Shown: positions 28,983-39,042 of the stretch, piece after piece
Layout of the letters: every line of letters starts with the position of its first letter
Position numbering within the stretch: the stretch's first letter is position 1
Assembly (NCBI RefSeq): GCF_918378365.1
Contig: NZ_OU912926.1
Coordinates: 2,790,001-2,854,000, forward strand
Direction: 5' to 3'
DNA length: 64,000 nucleotides
Source: Candidatus Nitrotoga arctica
GTDB lineage: Bacteria > Pseudomonadota > Gammaproteobacteria > Burkholderiales > Gallionellaceae
Made by a program: the position numbers and the translations under genes
The notes under the pieces: generated by a model
Database searches by the model: none
What the model was told of the DNA's origin: nothing
What the model saw: the letters and a program-made list of their open reading frames with translations, nothing else

Positions 28983-29703
28983 AACTCACCTGCGTTATTT
29001 AATTCACCAGAACCCAAGCCCCTGAGCCTTCAGAATAGGCAAGGTATGATTCGACAGATTGCCATATGTCTACCATCCTCCTCCCATTCAAAAATGTGCT
29101 AACCAACCACACACCGTAAACAGTTCGCGCCTAACAACAAATTTTTTTACGTACAACCATCAACCAATTTAAGAAGACGATAATGCATGGGCGCTGTGCT
29201 CAGTTCTGCATACGCAAATCTAGCGATCATGGTGTTAAAGATCGAATCACTTTTTGAAGTGATGAAGTCCTATGTGTGTAAACGCACAGAGAGCACGTAT
29301 CACAAATGATATTTTGTCTACAGGCAGCATTTCCCCTTACCAGCATAGGGTGAGAATATAGGTTCGCAATATGAAGCACGGGTATAGACATGTACACATA
29401 CTAAATGTGCAGACAAAAACTAGCGGGTTTCGATATGCACATATTTATTAGTGATTACGTAATTGACAAGAGAACATTTCCATAAATCTCGCTCAGTCAT
29501 GTTAAAATGTTTTGTTAATTATTCCAATTTTTTGTTAATTAAAACAATATAGAAACGCTTCAAAATTTTTTAGTTAGCAGCCGTTACAACCATACAGGTT
29601 CAACCAGGTATGCCATAACGACGTACACCTCAAAATGAAATTGGAAATTCGGTGAAATTTGTGTTGGTGTTTGTTACTCAGTTTTTAAAGGTATTCTTAA
29701 ATT
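28983..29703. other. Intergenic region, 721 bp
   Basis: The longest gene-free stretch in the window. It holds a 7-bp hairpin ATCACTT-TTTG-AAGTGAT (29246-29263). It also holds a direct repeat TTTGTTAATTA at 29511-29521 and 29531-29541 (20-bp period), upstream of the REC-PAS gene. TTGACA occurs at 29463-29468 but no -10 box is correctly spaced. No ORF looks like a protein. A small RNA or a decayed gene is possible. Confidence 0.4.
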
Positions 29704-30537
29704 ATGCTTAGCCGGTCTGATATTCTAAACGCCAGCCTCCTGATCGTTGACGATCAGGAGGCGAATATACGTCTACTTGAGGAAATGTTACGTGGCGCTG
29801 ACTATACGCGTATAGCATCGACACAGAATCCTTATGAAGTCAGCGAGTTATATCGCAAAAACCGCTATGACCTGATTCTGCTCGACTTACAGATGCCTGG
29901 CATGGATGGCTTTCAGGTGCTGGAAAGCTTGAAAAAAGTCGAAACAGATGGCTACCTTCCGGTACTCGTAATTACCGCCCAACCAGATCACAAGCTGCGC
30001 GCGTTACAAGCCGGTGCGAAAGATTTCATCAGTAAGCCTTTTGATCTGACCGAAGTACGAACACGTATCCATAACATGCTGGAAGTACGGCTTTTATACA
30101 AAAAAATTGAACATTACAACAAGGTATTGGAGCAGACTGTACAAGCACGAACAGCAGAACTACGGGAAAGCGAAGCTCGTTTTCGCCGCCTGACCGAGCT
30201 GTCGTCTGACTGGTATTGGGAACAAGATGAGACCGGACATTTCACCAAAGTTTACGGCCCGGTTCTTGAAATGCTCGGAATTGAGGTTGACGACTTACTC
30301 AGCGAACCGAGTGAAGCACAAGCAGCACATTGGAATAAAGATGAACGGGCGGTACTAGAAGAACATATAGCAGCCAGACGACCATTCCTGGATTTCGTCT
30401 ACAGACGACATAATTCAGATGGTTCGCAGCAATACTTTATGATTAGCGGAGAACCGATGTTCGATTCATCCGGTCGTTTTACAGGTTTCCGTGGAGTGGG
30501 TAAAGACGTCACTGGAAGCATGCGTTCCGCCTCATAA
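29704..30537 (+). CDS. Response regulator with C-terminal PAS domain
   Basis: A 277-residue protein. A receiver at ~10-130 has acceptor Asp61 in LILLDLQMPGMDG and Lys in FISKPFDL. A coiled coil follows at ~135-160 (TVQARTAELRES). A PAS/PAC at ~160-273 has SSDWYWEQDETG and GFRGVGKDVTG. The protein ends right after the PAC motif, where related proteins usually continue into a GGDEF or kinase domain. The next 270 bp show no continuation in frame. It may be a sensor adaptor or a truncated relative. Confidence 0.88.
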   Translation: MLSRSDILNASLLIVDDQEANIRLLEEMLRGADYTRIASTQNPYEVSELYRKNRYDLILLDLQMPGMDGFQVLESLKKVETDGYLPVLVITAQPDHKLRALQAGAKDFISKPFDLTEVRTRIHNMLEVRLLYKKIEHYNKVLEQTVQARTAELRESEARFRRLTELSSDWYWEQDETGHFTKVYGPVLEMLGIEVDDLLSEPSEAQAAHWNKDERAVLEEHIAARRPFLDFVYRRHNSDGSQQYFMISGEPMFDSSGRFTGFRGVGKDVTGSMRSAS

Positions 30538-30806
30538 CAGGGTGTTCATATTTATAAGGTGACTCGCACACCTCCAGTCTTCGTAGATGGTAGATGCCCA
30601 ATTTATTGAAAACTCCAAGAAAGCTGGAATTGCTTTTGTAAAATAGATTCATAACTCCAAAAGCCTCTCGCAAACTCTTATCTTTGACCTCCACAACTAC
30701 TCTTCTCCGGCACATTTTCCTGAGCTATATCAACGAGTAGAAATCTTTTAATTTCTCACTCTGGTGACGATGGTAAAATTTCAGTTGTAACCGTCATTTC
30801 GCCACC

Positions 30807-33800
30807 ATGTCCCAACCCTCTTTCATCCATCTGCGTCTGCACAGCGAATACTCCATTGCTGATGGCATTGTGCGCATTCCCGAGGCAATTGCCGCCGCCA
30901 AGCAGGATGTCATGCCCGCCCTGGCACTTACCGACCTCAATAATGTGTTCGGCTTGATCAAATTCTATCAGGCAGCGCGCGCTGCCGGCATCAAGCCCAT
31001 CATCGGCTGTGATGTATTCATCAGCAATCCAGCCGAGCGCGACAAGCCGTTCCGGCTGCTGTTGTTATGCCAGTCCAATGTTGGCTATCTGCGATTGTGT
31101 GAATTGGTGACACGCGCCTATCTGGAAAGGCAAAACAGTGGTCGCATCGAGATACACAAACAATGGCTGCGCGACGGGACAGAGGGACTGCTCGCATTAT
31201 CCGGCGCACATCTCGGTGAGGTCGGCACGGCGCTGCTGAATGGCAATCAGGCAACGGCTCGTCAGCTGGCGCTTGAGTGGGCGGAGCTGTTCCCCAGTCG
31301 ATATTATCTGGAAGTGCAGCGAACCGGCATGGTGCGCGAAGAGCTGCACGTGAGTGAAACGGTCAAACTGGCCGTAGAGCTGGCGTTACCGGTAGTAGCT
31401 ACACAACCAATCCAGTTCCTAAGCCGTGAAGCTTACAAAGCGCACGAGGCGCGCGTCTGCATCGCCGAAGGGTATGTGCTGAATGACAAGCGGCGCGTGC
31501 GCCAATTTACCCCGCAGCAGTATTTCAAAACCCAGGCCGAGATGATGACGCTGTTCGCCGATTTTCCTGAAGCGTTGCAAAACAGTGTGGAGATCGCCAA
31601 GCGATGTAATTTGACCTTGCAACTAGGTAAGCCATATTTGCCGGATTTCCCCACCCCAAATGGCGAAAGCCTGGATGATTTTCTGCGTACGGAATCCGAA
31701 CTCGGTTTGCATCAGCGCATGCTGCAGTTGTATCCGGATGAAACTGTGCGCGCCGCGAAGATGGAGGAATATACCTCACGCTTGGCATTCGAAATTGAAA
31801 CCATTATAAAAATGGGGTTCTCCGGTTACTTTTTGATTGTGGCCGATTTCATCCGCTGGGCCAAGCTCAATGACGTGCCGGTCGGCCCCGGCCGCGGCTC
31901 AGGCGCAGGTTCACTGGTGGCTTACAGTCTCAGTATCACCGATCTTGACCCGCTACGCTACGCCCTGCTCTTTGAACGCTTTCTGAATCCGGAACGCATA
32001 TCCATGCCCGACTTCGATGTGGATTTCTGCCAGGATGGGCGCGAGCGCGTTATCGAGTATGTGAAACAAAAATACGGCGCGGCGAGTGTGTCGCAGATTG
32101 CCACCTTCGGCACCATGGCGTCCAAAGCGGTGATCCGCGATGTCGGACGCGTGCTGGATTTTCCTTACGGCCTGTGTGATCGCCTGTCCAAGCTCGTTCC
32201 GCTGGAAGGCGTCAAACCGGTATCACTGAAAAAAGCACGTGAACTGGAGCCAGAATTTAACAGTATTATCAGCAGCGAAGAAGGTGTGGAAGAGCTGCTT
32301 GAACTGGGTACACGGCTGGAAGATTTAACGCGCAATGTCGGCATGCATGCGGGCGGGGTACTGATCGCACCGGGCAAGCTGACCGATTTTTGTCCGCTAT
32401 ATTACGCCGAGGGCAGCGACAAGGGCATCAGTCAATTTGATAAAGACGATGTGGAAAAGATCGGCTTGGTGAAATTCGACTTTTTGGGGTTGCGCACGCT
32501 CACCATCATTGATTGGGCGGTGAAATATGTAAACAAAATGCCCGCAGGCCTAGGTTTTCCCATTGAAAATCGCTTCTCCATCGAAAACCTTCCACTGGAG
32601 GACAAACCAACTTACGCCCTGCTTAAGGCTGCTAACACTACAGCGATATTTCAGCTTGAATCTCCTGGCATGAAAAAGCTGATTATCAAGTTGCAACCGG
32701 ACACATTTGAAGACATCGTGGCGCTGGTTGCATTATATCGCCCAGGTCCGCTCGAATCAGGCATGGTAGAGGACTTCATTAACCGCAAACATGGCCGTTC
32801 CAAGGCTGATTATTTTCATCCCGAACTGGAAATTTCGCTCAAGCCAACTTACGGTGTGATCGTGTACCAAGAGCAAGTGATGCAGATCGCGCAGATCATC
32901 GGCGGTTATTCGCTGGGAGCGGCGGACTTGTTGCGCCGCGCGATGGGGAAAAAAAATGCTGAGGAGATGGCGCTGCAACGCAGCATCTTCGTGGACGGCG
33001 CTGTGGCGCGCGCTATCAACAAGCGACTAGCTGAGCAACTGTTCGACCTGATGGAAAAATTCGCTGGGTACGGTTTTAACAAATCGCATTCTGCTGCCTA
33101 TGCGTTGGTGTCATATCAGACCGCCTATCTAAAGGCGCATTACCCGGCGGCATTCATGGCCGCCACACTATCATCTGATATGGATAACACCGACAAAGTC
33201 CATATTTTCTATCTCGATACCCTGGCGCAAGGAATAAGTATTTTGCCGCCGGATATTAACTCGTCTGTAAACCGCTTTATGCCAGTGGACGAAAAAACGA
33301 TTGCATATGGATTGGAAGCCATTAAAGGTACAGGTAAAGCTGCGATAGATAGCATTGAACATGCTCGTAAACTCGGTGGGCCATTCCGCGACCTGTTCGA
33401 TTTTTGTCATCGCGTAGATAAGCGCGTGGTGAACCGTCGCGCCACTGAAGCGCTGATCCGCAGTGGCGCATTCGATAAGATTTCGGATCATCGCTATCAG
33501 TTGCTGGCGTCGCTCGAGATCGCGCTTTGCAGCGCGGAACAGAAAGCACAATCAGTCAATCAAAATAGTCTATTCGAATACGATGCAAGTGTGACGATGT
33601 CGGTGCAAATGAAGAACGTCCCGCGCTGGACGGTGCGCGAGCAATTGCAACATGAAAAAACCAGCTTGGGTTTTTATCTCAGCGGCCATCCCTATCAAGA
33701 ATATGCCAACGAACTAGAAAATTTCGTCAAGACACGCCTGGCCGATATCACGCTGCAAGCGCTACCGCAAAACGGCAACACCAAACGCGGTGGAGTGCCG

Positions 33801-34295
33801 GTAGTATTGGCTGGCATAGTGTCTGCCATGCGAATACAGCAGACGCGGCGTGGGCGCATGGCAATTGTCACACTGGACGATGGCAGCGCACAGTTGGAAA
33901 TGATGGTATTCAACGAAGTTTTCGAGGCCAATCGCCCGTGGATACGTGAAGATGAATTGCTGGTGGTGCGCGGCAAAGCCAGTCTCGACGAGTATTCCGG
34001 CAATATGCGCGTCAATGGTGAGGAGTTATTCGATTTCGCCTCGGCGCGTTCCACTTTCGCGAAGCGCCTGGAACTTACTGTTGCGTCTGACGCACGCATT
34101 AGCGTGACTCAGTTAAAAGAACTACTCGAGCCCTACCGAGAAGGCAAATGCATGACTGTAGTGTGCTACCGCAATACGAGCGGGAGCGCAAACCTGAAGC
34201 TGGGCGAGGCTTGGAGTGTCACGCTGCACAGTGATCTAATGAGCGGATTAAAGAAACTGCTAGGCGAGCAGAATGTTCATATTGCTTATACTTGA
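30807..34295 (+). CDS. dnaE: DNA polymerase III subunit alpha
   Basis: The catalytic subunit of the replicative polymerase, 1162 residues, normal length. The N-terminal PHP domain starts FIHLRLHSEYSIADG. The polymerase core has GPGRGSGAGSLVAYSL and the catalytic carboxylates in PDFDVDF (Asp402, Asp404). Later come LYRPGPLESGMV, the tandem HhH segment, and a C-terminal OB fold (VVLAGIVSAMRIQQTRRG) that interacts with clamp and tau. The start is ATG 3 bases after GCCACC; SD support is weak. Convergent with metG. Confidence 0.98.
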   Translation: MSQPSFIHLRLHSEYSIADGIVRIPEAIAAAKQDVMPALALTDLNNVFGLIKFYQAARAAGIKPIIGCDVFISNPAERDKPFRLLLLCQSNVGYLRLCELVTRAYLERQNSGRIEIHKQWLRDGTEGLLALSGAHLGEVGTALLNGNQATARQLALEWAELFPSRYYLEVQRTGMVREELHVSETVKLAVELALPVVATQPIQFLSREAYKAHEARVCIAEGYVLNDKRRVRQFTPQQYFKTQAEMMTLFADFPEALQNSVEIAKRCNLTLQLGKPYLPDFPTPNGESLDDFLRTESELGLHQRMLQLYPDETVRAAKMEEYTSRLAFEIETIIKMGFSGYFLIVADFIRWAKLNDVPVGPGRGSGAGSLVAYSLSITDLDPLRYALLFERFLNPERISMPDFDVDFCQDGRERVIEYVKQKYGAASVSQIATFGTMASKAVIRDVGRVLDFPYGLCDRLSKLVPLEGVKPVSLKKARELEPEFNSIISSEEGVEELLELGTRLEDLTRNVGMHAGGVLIAPGKLTDFCPLYYAEGSDKGISQFDKDDVEKIGLVKFDFLGLRTLTIIDWAVKYVNKMPAGLGFPIENRFSIENLPLEDKPTYALLKAANTTAIFQLESPGMKKLIIKLQPDTFEDIVALVALYRPGPLESGMVEDFINRKHGRSKADYFHPELEISLKPTYGVIVYQEQVMQIAQIIGGYSLGAADLLRRAMGKKNAEEMALQRSIFVDGAVARAINKRLAEQLFDLMEKFAGYGFNKSHSAAYALVSYQTAYLKAHYPAAFMAATLSSDMDNTDKVHIFYLDTLAQGISILPPDINSSVNRFMPVDEKTIAYGLEAIKGTGKAAIDSIEHARKLGGPFRDLFDFCHRVDKRVVNRRATEALIRSGAFDKISDHRYQLLASLEIALCSAEQKAQSVNQNSLFEYDASVTMSVQMKNVPRWTVREQLQHEKTSLGFYLSGHPYQEYANELENFVKTRLADITLQALPQNGNTKRGGVPVVLAGIVSAMRIQQTRRGRMAIVTLDDGSAQLEMMVFNEVFEANRPWIREDELLVVRGKASLDEYSGNMRVNGEELFDFASARSTFAKRLELTVASDARISVTQLKELLEPYREGKCMTVVCYRNTSGSANLKLGEAWSVTLHSDLMSGLKKLLGEQNVHIAYT

Positions 34296-34481
34296 GCAAG
34301 TTTTTTCTCTTCCAATAATTTGGTAGCACGGCGTAATGCGGTGCCCAGGCCAGCCGTTACATTGTCGCTTTCCATCTCGTCAAAAAATCCTGCTTGATGC
34401 ACCCTGAAATAGGGTTGTTTGTGGGCGCCGCAAAGAATGAGAATTGGGGGCGGAAAAATTCGGCCAGTTTCTTGGAGCAGA
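34286..34481 (-). pseudogene. Remnant of a SulP/STAS-domain gene (C-terminal fragment)
   Basis: Immediately after the metG stop codon the minus strand stays open for about 65 codons in another frame to TAA at 34288-34286. The translation includes LILCGAHKQPYF, QAGFFDEMESDNVTAGL and TALRRATKLLEE. This resembles the last part of a STAS domain as found at the C terminus of SulP-type anion transporters (LCGA..QP, AGF, NV...ALARA pattern). There is no start codon and no membrane domain, so it looks like a deletion remnant. The assignment is by eye only. Confidence 0.45.
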
Positions 34482-36638
34482 CTACTTAATCCTCATGCCA
34501 GGTTGTGCGCCATCGTCCGGACTGAGGATGAATAAACCGGGCGCATCGCCGGAAGCCGCCAGCACCATCCCTTCCGATAAACCGAATTTCATCTTGCGTG
34601 GCGCAAGATTCGCAACCATCACCGTCATGCGACCCTTTAATTTTTCCGGCTCGTAAACCGACTTGATGCCCGCAAACACCGTGCGCGTTTTTTCCTCACC
34701 GATGTCCAACGTCAGTTTCAGCAGCTTCTCCGCGCCTTCAACATGCTCGGCGTTGACGATTTTAGCCACGCGCAGATCGACCTTGCTGAAGTCGTCGATA
34801 CTGATGGTTTCAGCGATGGGCGCAATGGCGTGCTGCTGCGCCTCAGCATGACGAACAGGGGATGGCGGCGGTGCAAGGGTTTCTTTATTGGCTTCAATCA
34901 TGGCATCTATTAGTTTTTGGTCAATGCGGGTCATCAGGTGTTGGTAAGGGTTAATTCGATGGCTGATGATCGGGCGATTAACATCTCTTAAGCTTAGTGG
35001 TGCAATGTTTAAGAAGGTCTCTACACTGCTTGCAAGTTGAGGTAGGACCGGTTTGAGATAAATTGTGAGAAGGCGAAATAGCTCAATAGCGGCAGTGCAT
35101 ACTTGGTGAAGCTCATCCCTTCTCGCGTCGTCCTTGGCGATTGCCCAAGGGGCTTTTTCATTTACATAGCGATTTGCAATGTCCGCAAACTCCATAATTT
35201 GGCGGATGGCCTTTCCATAATCTCGTTCTTCATACGCCTTCCCAATATCATTTGCACGTTTCCTAAATCTGCCAAACAAATCTTCGTCACCAGGGATAAT
35301 TTGCGCCACAGCAAAGCTACCGCCTTGCTTCTTGGCAGATTCAAGTTCATCTTCGGCAATTTGCTTGTAATAGGGTTTGGGGTCGATTTGTGGAAGAGAA
35401 GAAGCTAATTGACCATCAAAAAGTTTATGGATGAACCCCGCACACCGGCTCGCAATATTGATGTACTTCCCAATCAAGTCGCTGTTCACCTTCGCGACAA
35501 AATCTTCCAAACTCAGGTCAATATCTTCCATCGTCCCATTGAGTTTCGCGGCATAGTAGTAGCGCAAATATTCCGGGTTGAGTCCCTGCTTGAGGTAGCT
35601 ATCTGCGGTGATAAAAGTCCCGCGTGATTTGCTCATTTTCTCGCCGTTGACGGTGAGAAAGCCGTGTGCGAACAGCTTAGTTGGCGTGCGAAAACCGGCA
35701 TGTTGCAGCATCGCGGGCCAGAACAAGGCGTGAAAATAAAGGATGTCCTTTCCGATGAAGTGGTACAGCTCAGTATCGGAATCTGGCTTCCAGTAATCGT
35801 CGAAGGCGATGCCATCGGCATCGCACAGCTTTTTGAAGCTGCCCATGTAGCCTACCGGCGCATCCAGCCACACATAAAAATATTTGCCCGGTGCATCGGG
35901 TATCTCAAAGCCGAAATAGGGCGCGTCGCGAGAAATGTCCCAGTCGGTGAGTTTGTTCTCGCCTGCAGTGCCCAGCCATTCCTGCATCTTGTTGGCGGCT
36001 TCTGGTTGCAGTGTTCCGCTGCGTGTCCACTCGCGCAGGAACTGTTGGCATGTGTCAGCGGAGAGCTTGAAAAAATAATGGTCGGAGTTACGCCGCTCGG
36101 GTTGCGCACCGGACACGGCGGAGTAGGGATTGATCAGTTCGGTGGGCGAATAAGTGGTGCCGCACACTTCGCAATTGTCGCCGTATTGATCCTTGGCGTG
36201 GCATTTGGGACATTCGCCCTTGATGAAACGATCCGGCAGGAACATATTCTTGACCGGATCATAGAACTGCTCGACTGAACGCACTTCAATCAAGCCCGCG
36301 GCTTTAAGTTTGCAATAAATTGCCTCTGCATATTCTTTAGTTTCGTTACTGTTAGTGCTGCCATAGTGGTCGAACTCGACATGAAAACCTTCAAAATCTG
36401 ACTTGTGTTCATGCCACACGCGATCTATCAATTGTTCCGGGGTGATACCTTCTTTTTCAGCGCGAAGCATGACAGGCGTGCCGTGAGTATCGTCTGCACA
36501 GACGTAATAACATGTGTTGCCTAGCATTTTTTGGAAGCGCACCCATATGTCGGTCTGAATGTACTCAACCAAATGACCCAAATGGATACTACCATTGGCA
36601 TAAGGCAATGCGGACGTAACCAGTATCTTGCGCAACAT
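34482..36638 (-). CDS. metG: Methionyl-tRNA synthetase
   Basis: Charges tRNA-Met. Signature motifs are [12 protein letters not shown] (HIGH), the zinc-knuckle cysteines in [18 protein letters not shown], and KMSKS in [13 protein letters not shown]-terminal EMAP/Trbp111-like tRNA-binding dimerisation domain follows, with [20 protein letters not shown]. The start at 36638 ([16 protein letters not shown]) places the catalytic fold normally and has AAGGGG upstream. A longer reading frame from 36677 would add 13 residues without family support. Length 718 residues. Confidence 0.97.
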   Translation of the reverse strand: MLRKILVTSALPYANGSIHLGHLVEYIQTDIWVRFQKMLGNTCYYVCADDTHGTPVMLRAEKEGITPEQLIDRVWHEHKSDFEGFHVEFDHYGSTNSNETKEYAEAIYCKLKAAGLIEVRSVEQFYDPVKNMFLPDRFIKGECPKCHAKDQYGDNCEVCGTTYSPTELINPYSAVSGAQPERRNSDHYFFKLSADTCQQFLREWTRSGTLQPEAANKMQEWLGTAGENKLTDWDISRDAPYFGFEIPDAPGKYFYVWLDAPVGYMGSFKKLCDADGIAFDDYWKPDSDTELYHFIGKDILYFHALFWPAMLQHAGFRTPTKLFAHGFLTVNGEKMSKSRGTFITADSYLKQGLNPEYLRYYYAAKLNGTMEDIDLSLEDFVAKVNSDLIGKYINIASRCAGFIHKLFDGQLASSLPQIDPKPYYKQIAEDELESAKKQGGSFAVAQIIPGDEDLFGRFRKRANDIGKAYEERDYGKAIRQIMEFADIANRYVNEKAPWAIAKDDARRDELHQVCTAAIELFRLLTIYLKPVLPQLASSVETFLNIAPLSLRDVNRPIISHRINPYQHLMTRIDQKLIDAMIEANKETLAPPPSPVRHAEAQQHAIAPIAETISIDDFSKVDLRVAKIVNAEHVEGAEKLLKLTLDIGEEKTRTVFAGIKSVYEPEKLKGRMTVMVANLAPRKMKFGLSEGMVLAASGDAPGLFILSPDDGAQPGMRIK

Positions 36639-36752
36639 AAATAGAAAACCCCTTGTAAAGGGCCGTAATTGTAGCAAAATTGAACTATAGGCGTGACGGG
36701 GAATCTTGGGTAGAATGCTTGCCCCCTATCGTTTTAATTGCAGGAGCAGCAC

Positions 36753-37847
36753 ATGAGTTTTACCGACGCAGACGTACAGGCCGCATTGGCAAAGTTGATT
36801 GACCCCAATACAAAAAAAGATTTTGTAGCGGGCAAGTCGGTAAAAAATATAAAGATCAGCGGTGATAATTTATCGCTCGATATTCAGCTTGGCTACCCTG
36901 CGAAAAGCGTGTGGGACGAGATACGAGTGATGGTAGAAAATCACCTGCGTAGCGCTTTACCAGGTATCAACACTCTTTGCGTGAATGTAAGCAGCAAGGT
37001 AGTGCCCCATGCTGTGCAGCGCGGCGTAAAGCTAGTTGATGGGGTAAAGAATATTATTGCGGTGGCCAGCGGCAAAGGCGGTGTGGGCAAATCCACTACG
37101 GCGGTGAATCTGGCGTTGGCACTGGCTGCGGAAGGTGCCCGCGTCGGGATTCTGGATGCGGATATTTACGGCCCTTCCCTGCCCACCATGATGGGCATCA
37201 AAGGCGAGCCCGTATCGCGCGATGGCAAGTCGGTCGAGCCTATGCAGGGACATGGACTGCAGGTCATGTCCATCGGCTTCATGATTCAAGGCGAGGATGT
37301 GCCGATGGTCTGGCGCGGCCCGATGGTCACTCAGGCACTGGATCAATTGTTGAATCAGACGCGCTGGGATGAGCTGGACTATCTAGTGGTGGATATGCCG
37401 CCCGGCACTGGCGATATCCAATTGACTCTGTCACAAAAAGTACCGGTAACCGGGGCGATCATCGTAACCACTCCACAGGACATCGCACTGATGGATGCGC
37501 GCAAGGGACTCAAAATGTTCGAGAAGGTGAGCATAAAGATACTTGGTATCGTGGAAAACATGAGCACGCACATCTGCTCGAAATGCGGGCATGAGGAACA
37601 CATCTTCGGGAGCGGCGGAGCCGAAAAGATGTGTAACGACTACAAAGTAGAGCTCCTCGGTTCTTTGCCTTTGGACATCCGCATTCGCGAGCAGGCCGAT
37701 TCCGGCAACCCCACCGTCATGGCCGACCCCGATGGTGTAATTGCCAAAGAGTACAAACAGATTGCGCGGCGCCTGGCGGTGAAAGTTGCTGAAATGGCGC
37801 AAGATTATAGTGCGGCGTTTCCTAAAATTGTGATGCAGAAGACATAA
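36753..37847 (+). CDS. apbC: Iron-sulfur cluster carrier, Mrp/ApbC
   Basis: P-loop ATPase that binds and delivers Fe-S clusters. A DUF59-like N-terminal domain (~1-85, with [17 protein letters not shown]) precedes the deviant Walker [10 protein letters not shown] (~105-113). Then come ADIYGPSLP, the Walker B-like [10 protein letters not shown], and the cluster-binding CxxC in ICSKCGH. The start at 36753 (MSFTDADVQ) is fixed by CAGGAG at 36741-36746. It is divergent from metG, a gene pair seen widely in proteobacteria, and 85 bp upstream of dcd. Confidence 0.97.
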   Translation: MSFTDADVQAALAKLIDPNTKKDFVAGKSVKNIKISGDNLSLDIQLGYPAKSVWDEIRVMVENHLRSALPGINTLCVNVSSKVVPHAVQRGVKLVDGVKNIIAVASGKGGVGKSTTAVNLALALAAEGARVGILDADIYGPSLPTMMGIKGEPVSRDGKSVEPMQGHGLQVMSIGFMIQGEDVPMVWRGPMVTQALDQLLNQTRWDELDYLVVDMPPGTGDIQLTLSQKVPVTGAIIVTTPQDIALMDARKGLKMFEKVSIKILGIVENMSTHICSKCGHEEHIFGSGGAEKMCNDYKVELLGSLPLDIRIREQADSGNPTVMADPDGVIAKEYKQIARRLAVKVAEMAQDYSAAFPKIVMQKT

Positions 37848-37932
37848 GGATAAAACGCGAAGTGCAAAGTGTCATGGAGCATTTATATTTTTATTCTTTT
37901 CCCTGGACCATAACTTTTGTATCGAACTAAAC

Positions 37933-38499
37933 ATGAGCATTAAATCAGACAAGTGGATACGTCACATGGCCAAACAGTACGGCATGATCGAGCCGTTCGA
38001 ACCCGGGCAGGTGAAAGAAATGAATGGCCAGCGTATCGTGTCATATGGCACGTCGAGCTACGGCTATGACATCCGTTGCTCAGACGAATTCAAGCTATTC
38101 ACCAACATCAATAGCACCATCGTCGATCCAAAGAATTTCGATGCCAACTCTTTCGTCGAGCTCAAGAACGACTATTGCATCATCCCGCCCAACTCTTTCG
38201 CGCTGGCACGTACCGTGGAACACTTTCGCATTCCCCGCAACGTACTGACCATTTGCCTGGGTAAATCTACCTACGCGCGGTGCGGCATAATCGTCAATGT
38301 CACACCCTTAGAGCCGGAATGGGAAGGTTATGTAACACTGGAGTTTTCCAATACCACGCCTTTACCGGCAAAAATTTACGCCAATGAGGGCGTGGCGCAA
38401 GTGATCTTCTTCGAGTCTGACGAAGTATGCGAAGTCTCATACAAAGATAGGGGCGGCAAGTATCAGGGGCAAGTTGGGGTTACGCTACCCAAGATATGA
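37933..38499 (+). CDS. dcd: dCTP deaminase
   Basis: Converts dCTP to dUTP on the route to dTMP. At 188 residues it has the usual length. Diagnostic segments are [20 protein letters not shown], the active-site [20 protein letters not shown], and [20 protein letters not shown]. It lies 85 bp after apbC on the same strand, so the two may be co-transcribed. The C-terminal [15 protein letters not shown] is intact. Confidence 0.97.
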   Translation: MSIKSDKWIRHMAKQYGMIEPFEPGQVKEMNGQRIVSYGTSSYGYDIRCSDEFKLFTNINSTIVDPKNFDANSFVELKNDYCIIPPNSFALARTVEHFRIPRNVLTICLGKSTYARCGIIVNVTPLEPEWEGYVTLEFSNTTPLPAKIYANEGVAQVIFFESDEVCEVSYKDRGGKYQGQVGVTLPKI

Positions 38500-38625
38500 A
38501 TATAGTCAGGTGAAGAATAAGCAGTCCAACACTCACCCGCCATTTAGCAAAGTATGAATCAGATGAGTGGTTACATTCCGCCCATCCATTGAACTCTACT
38601 GAATCAAATAGAGGTATAAAATTTA

Positions 38626-38847
38626 ATGGCACCCAATCCGCAAACCATTTGGCGCAGCCCCACAGGCGAGGTGGTCGCCTGCGTGGAAAAGAACAAGGTG
38701 CTGAGCGAGAACATGGAAGAAATCCGCCAAATCTGCCAAGACGCGCTGGAAGATGCCGTACTAATGGGTTGTGACGAACAGCAGTTTCGCACGGTACTGA
38801 CTGAACTAGTCCAAGCCCTTAAAAACCCCTACCCTCCGCGCGGCTAA
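38626..38847 (+). CDS. Small conserved hypothetical protein
   Basis: A 73-residue acidic soluble protein (MAPNPQTIWRSPTGEVVACV... then a helical part with ENMEEIRQICQDALEDAVLM). No membrane segment, signal or metal-binding motif is visible. The ATG has a modest AGAGGT about 10 nt upstream. I recall similar short proteins in betaproteobacteria near dcd or the basic amino-acid decarboxylase, but I know no function. It is followed by a 195-bp gap before the decarboxylase gene. Confidence 0.7.
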   Translation: MAPNPQTIWRSPTGEVVACVEKNKVLSENMEEIRQICQDALEDAVLMGCDEQQFRTVLTELVQALKNPYPPRG

Positions 38848-39042
38848 CTGCACCAGAATAGCATTAAGCTTTTTGATCAATTCCGGTTTAATCGTCCCCC
38901 TTAATACAGCTGACAATCTTTTATTCGCGTTACCGGATGACATCATTCTTAATTGTTATTTAACGCTAACCACATCATCTAAATCTGCGACAATCGGCCC
39001 CGACTCGCTGTCCGGCAGATATTCCCTACCAAGGAGCACTGA

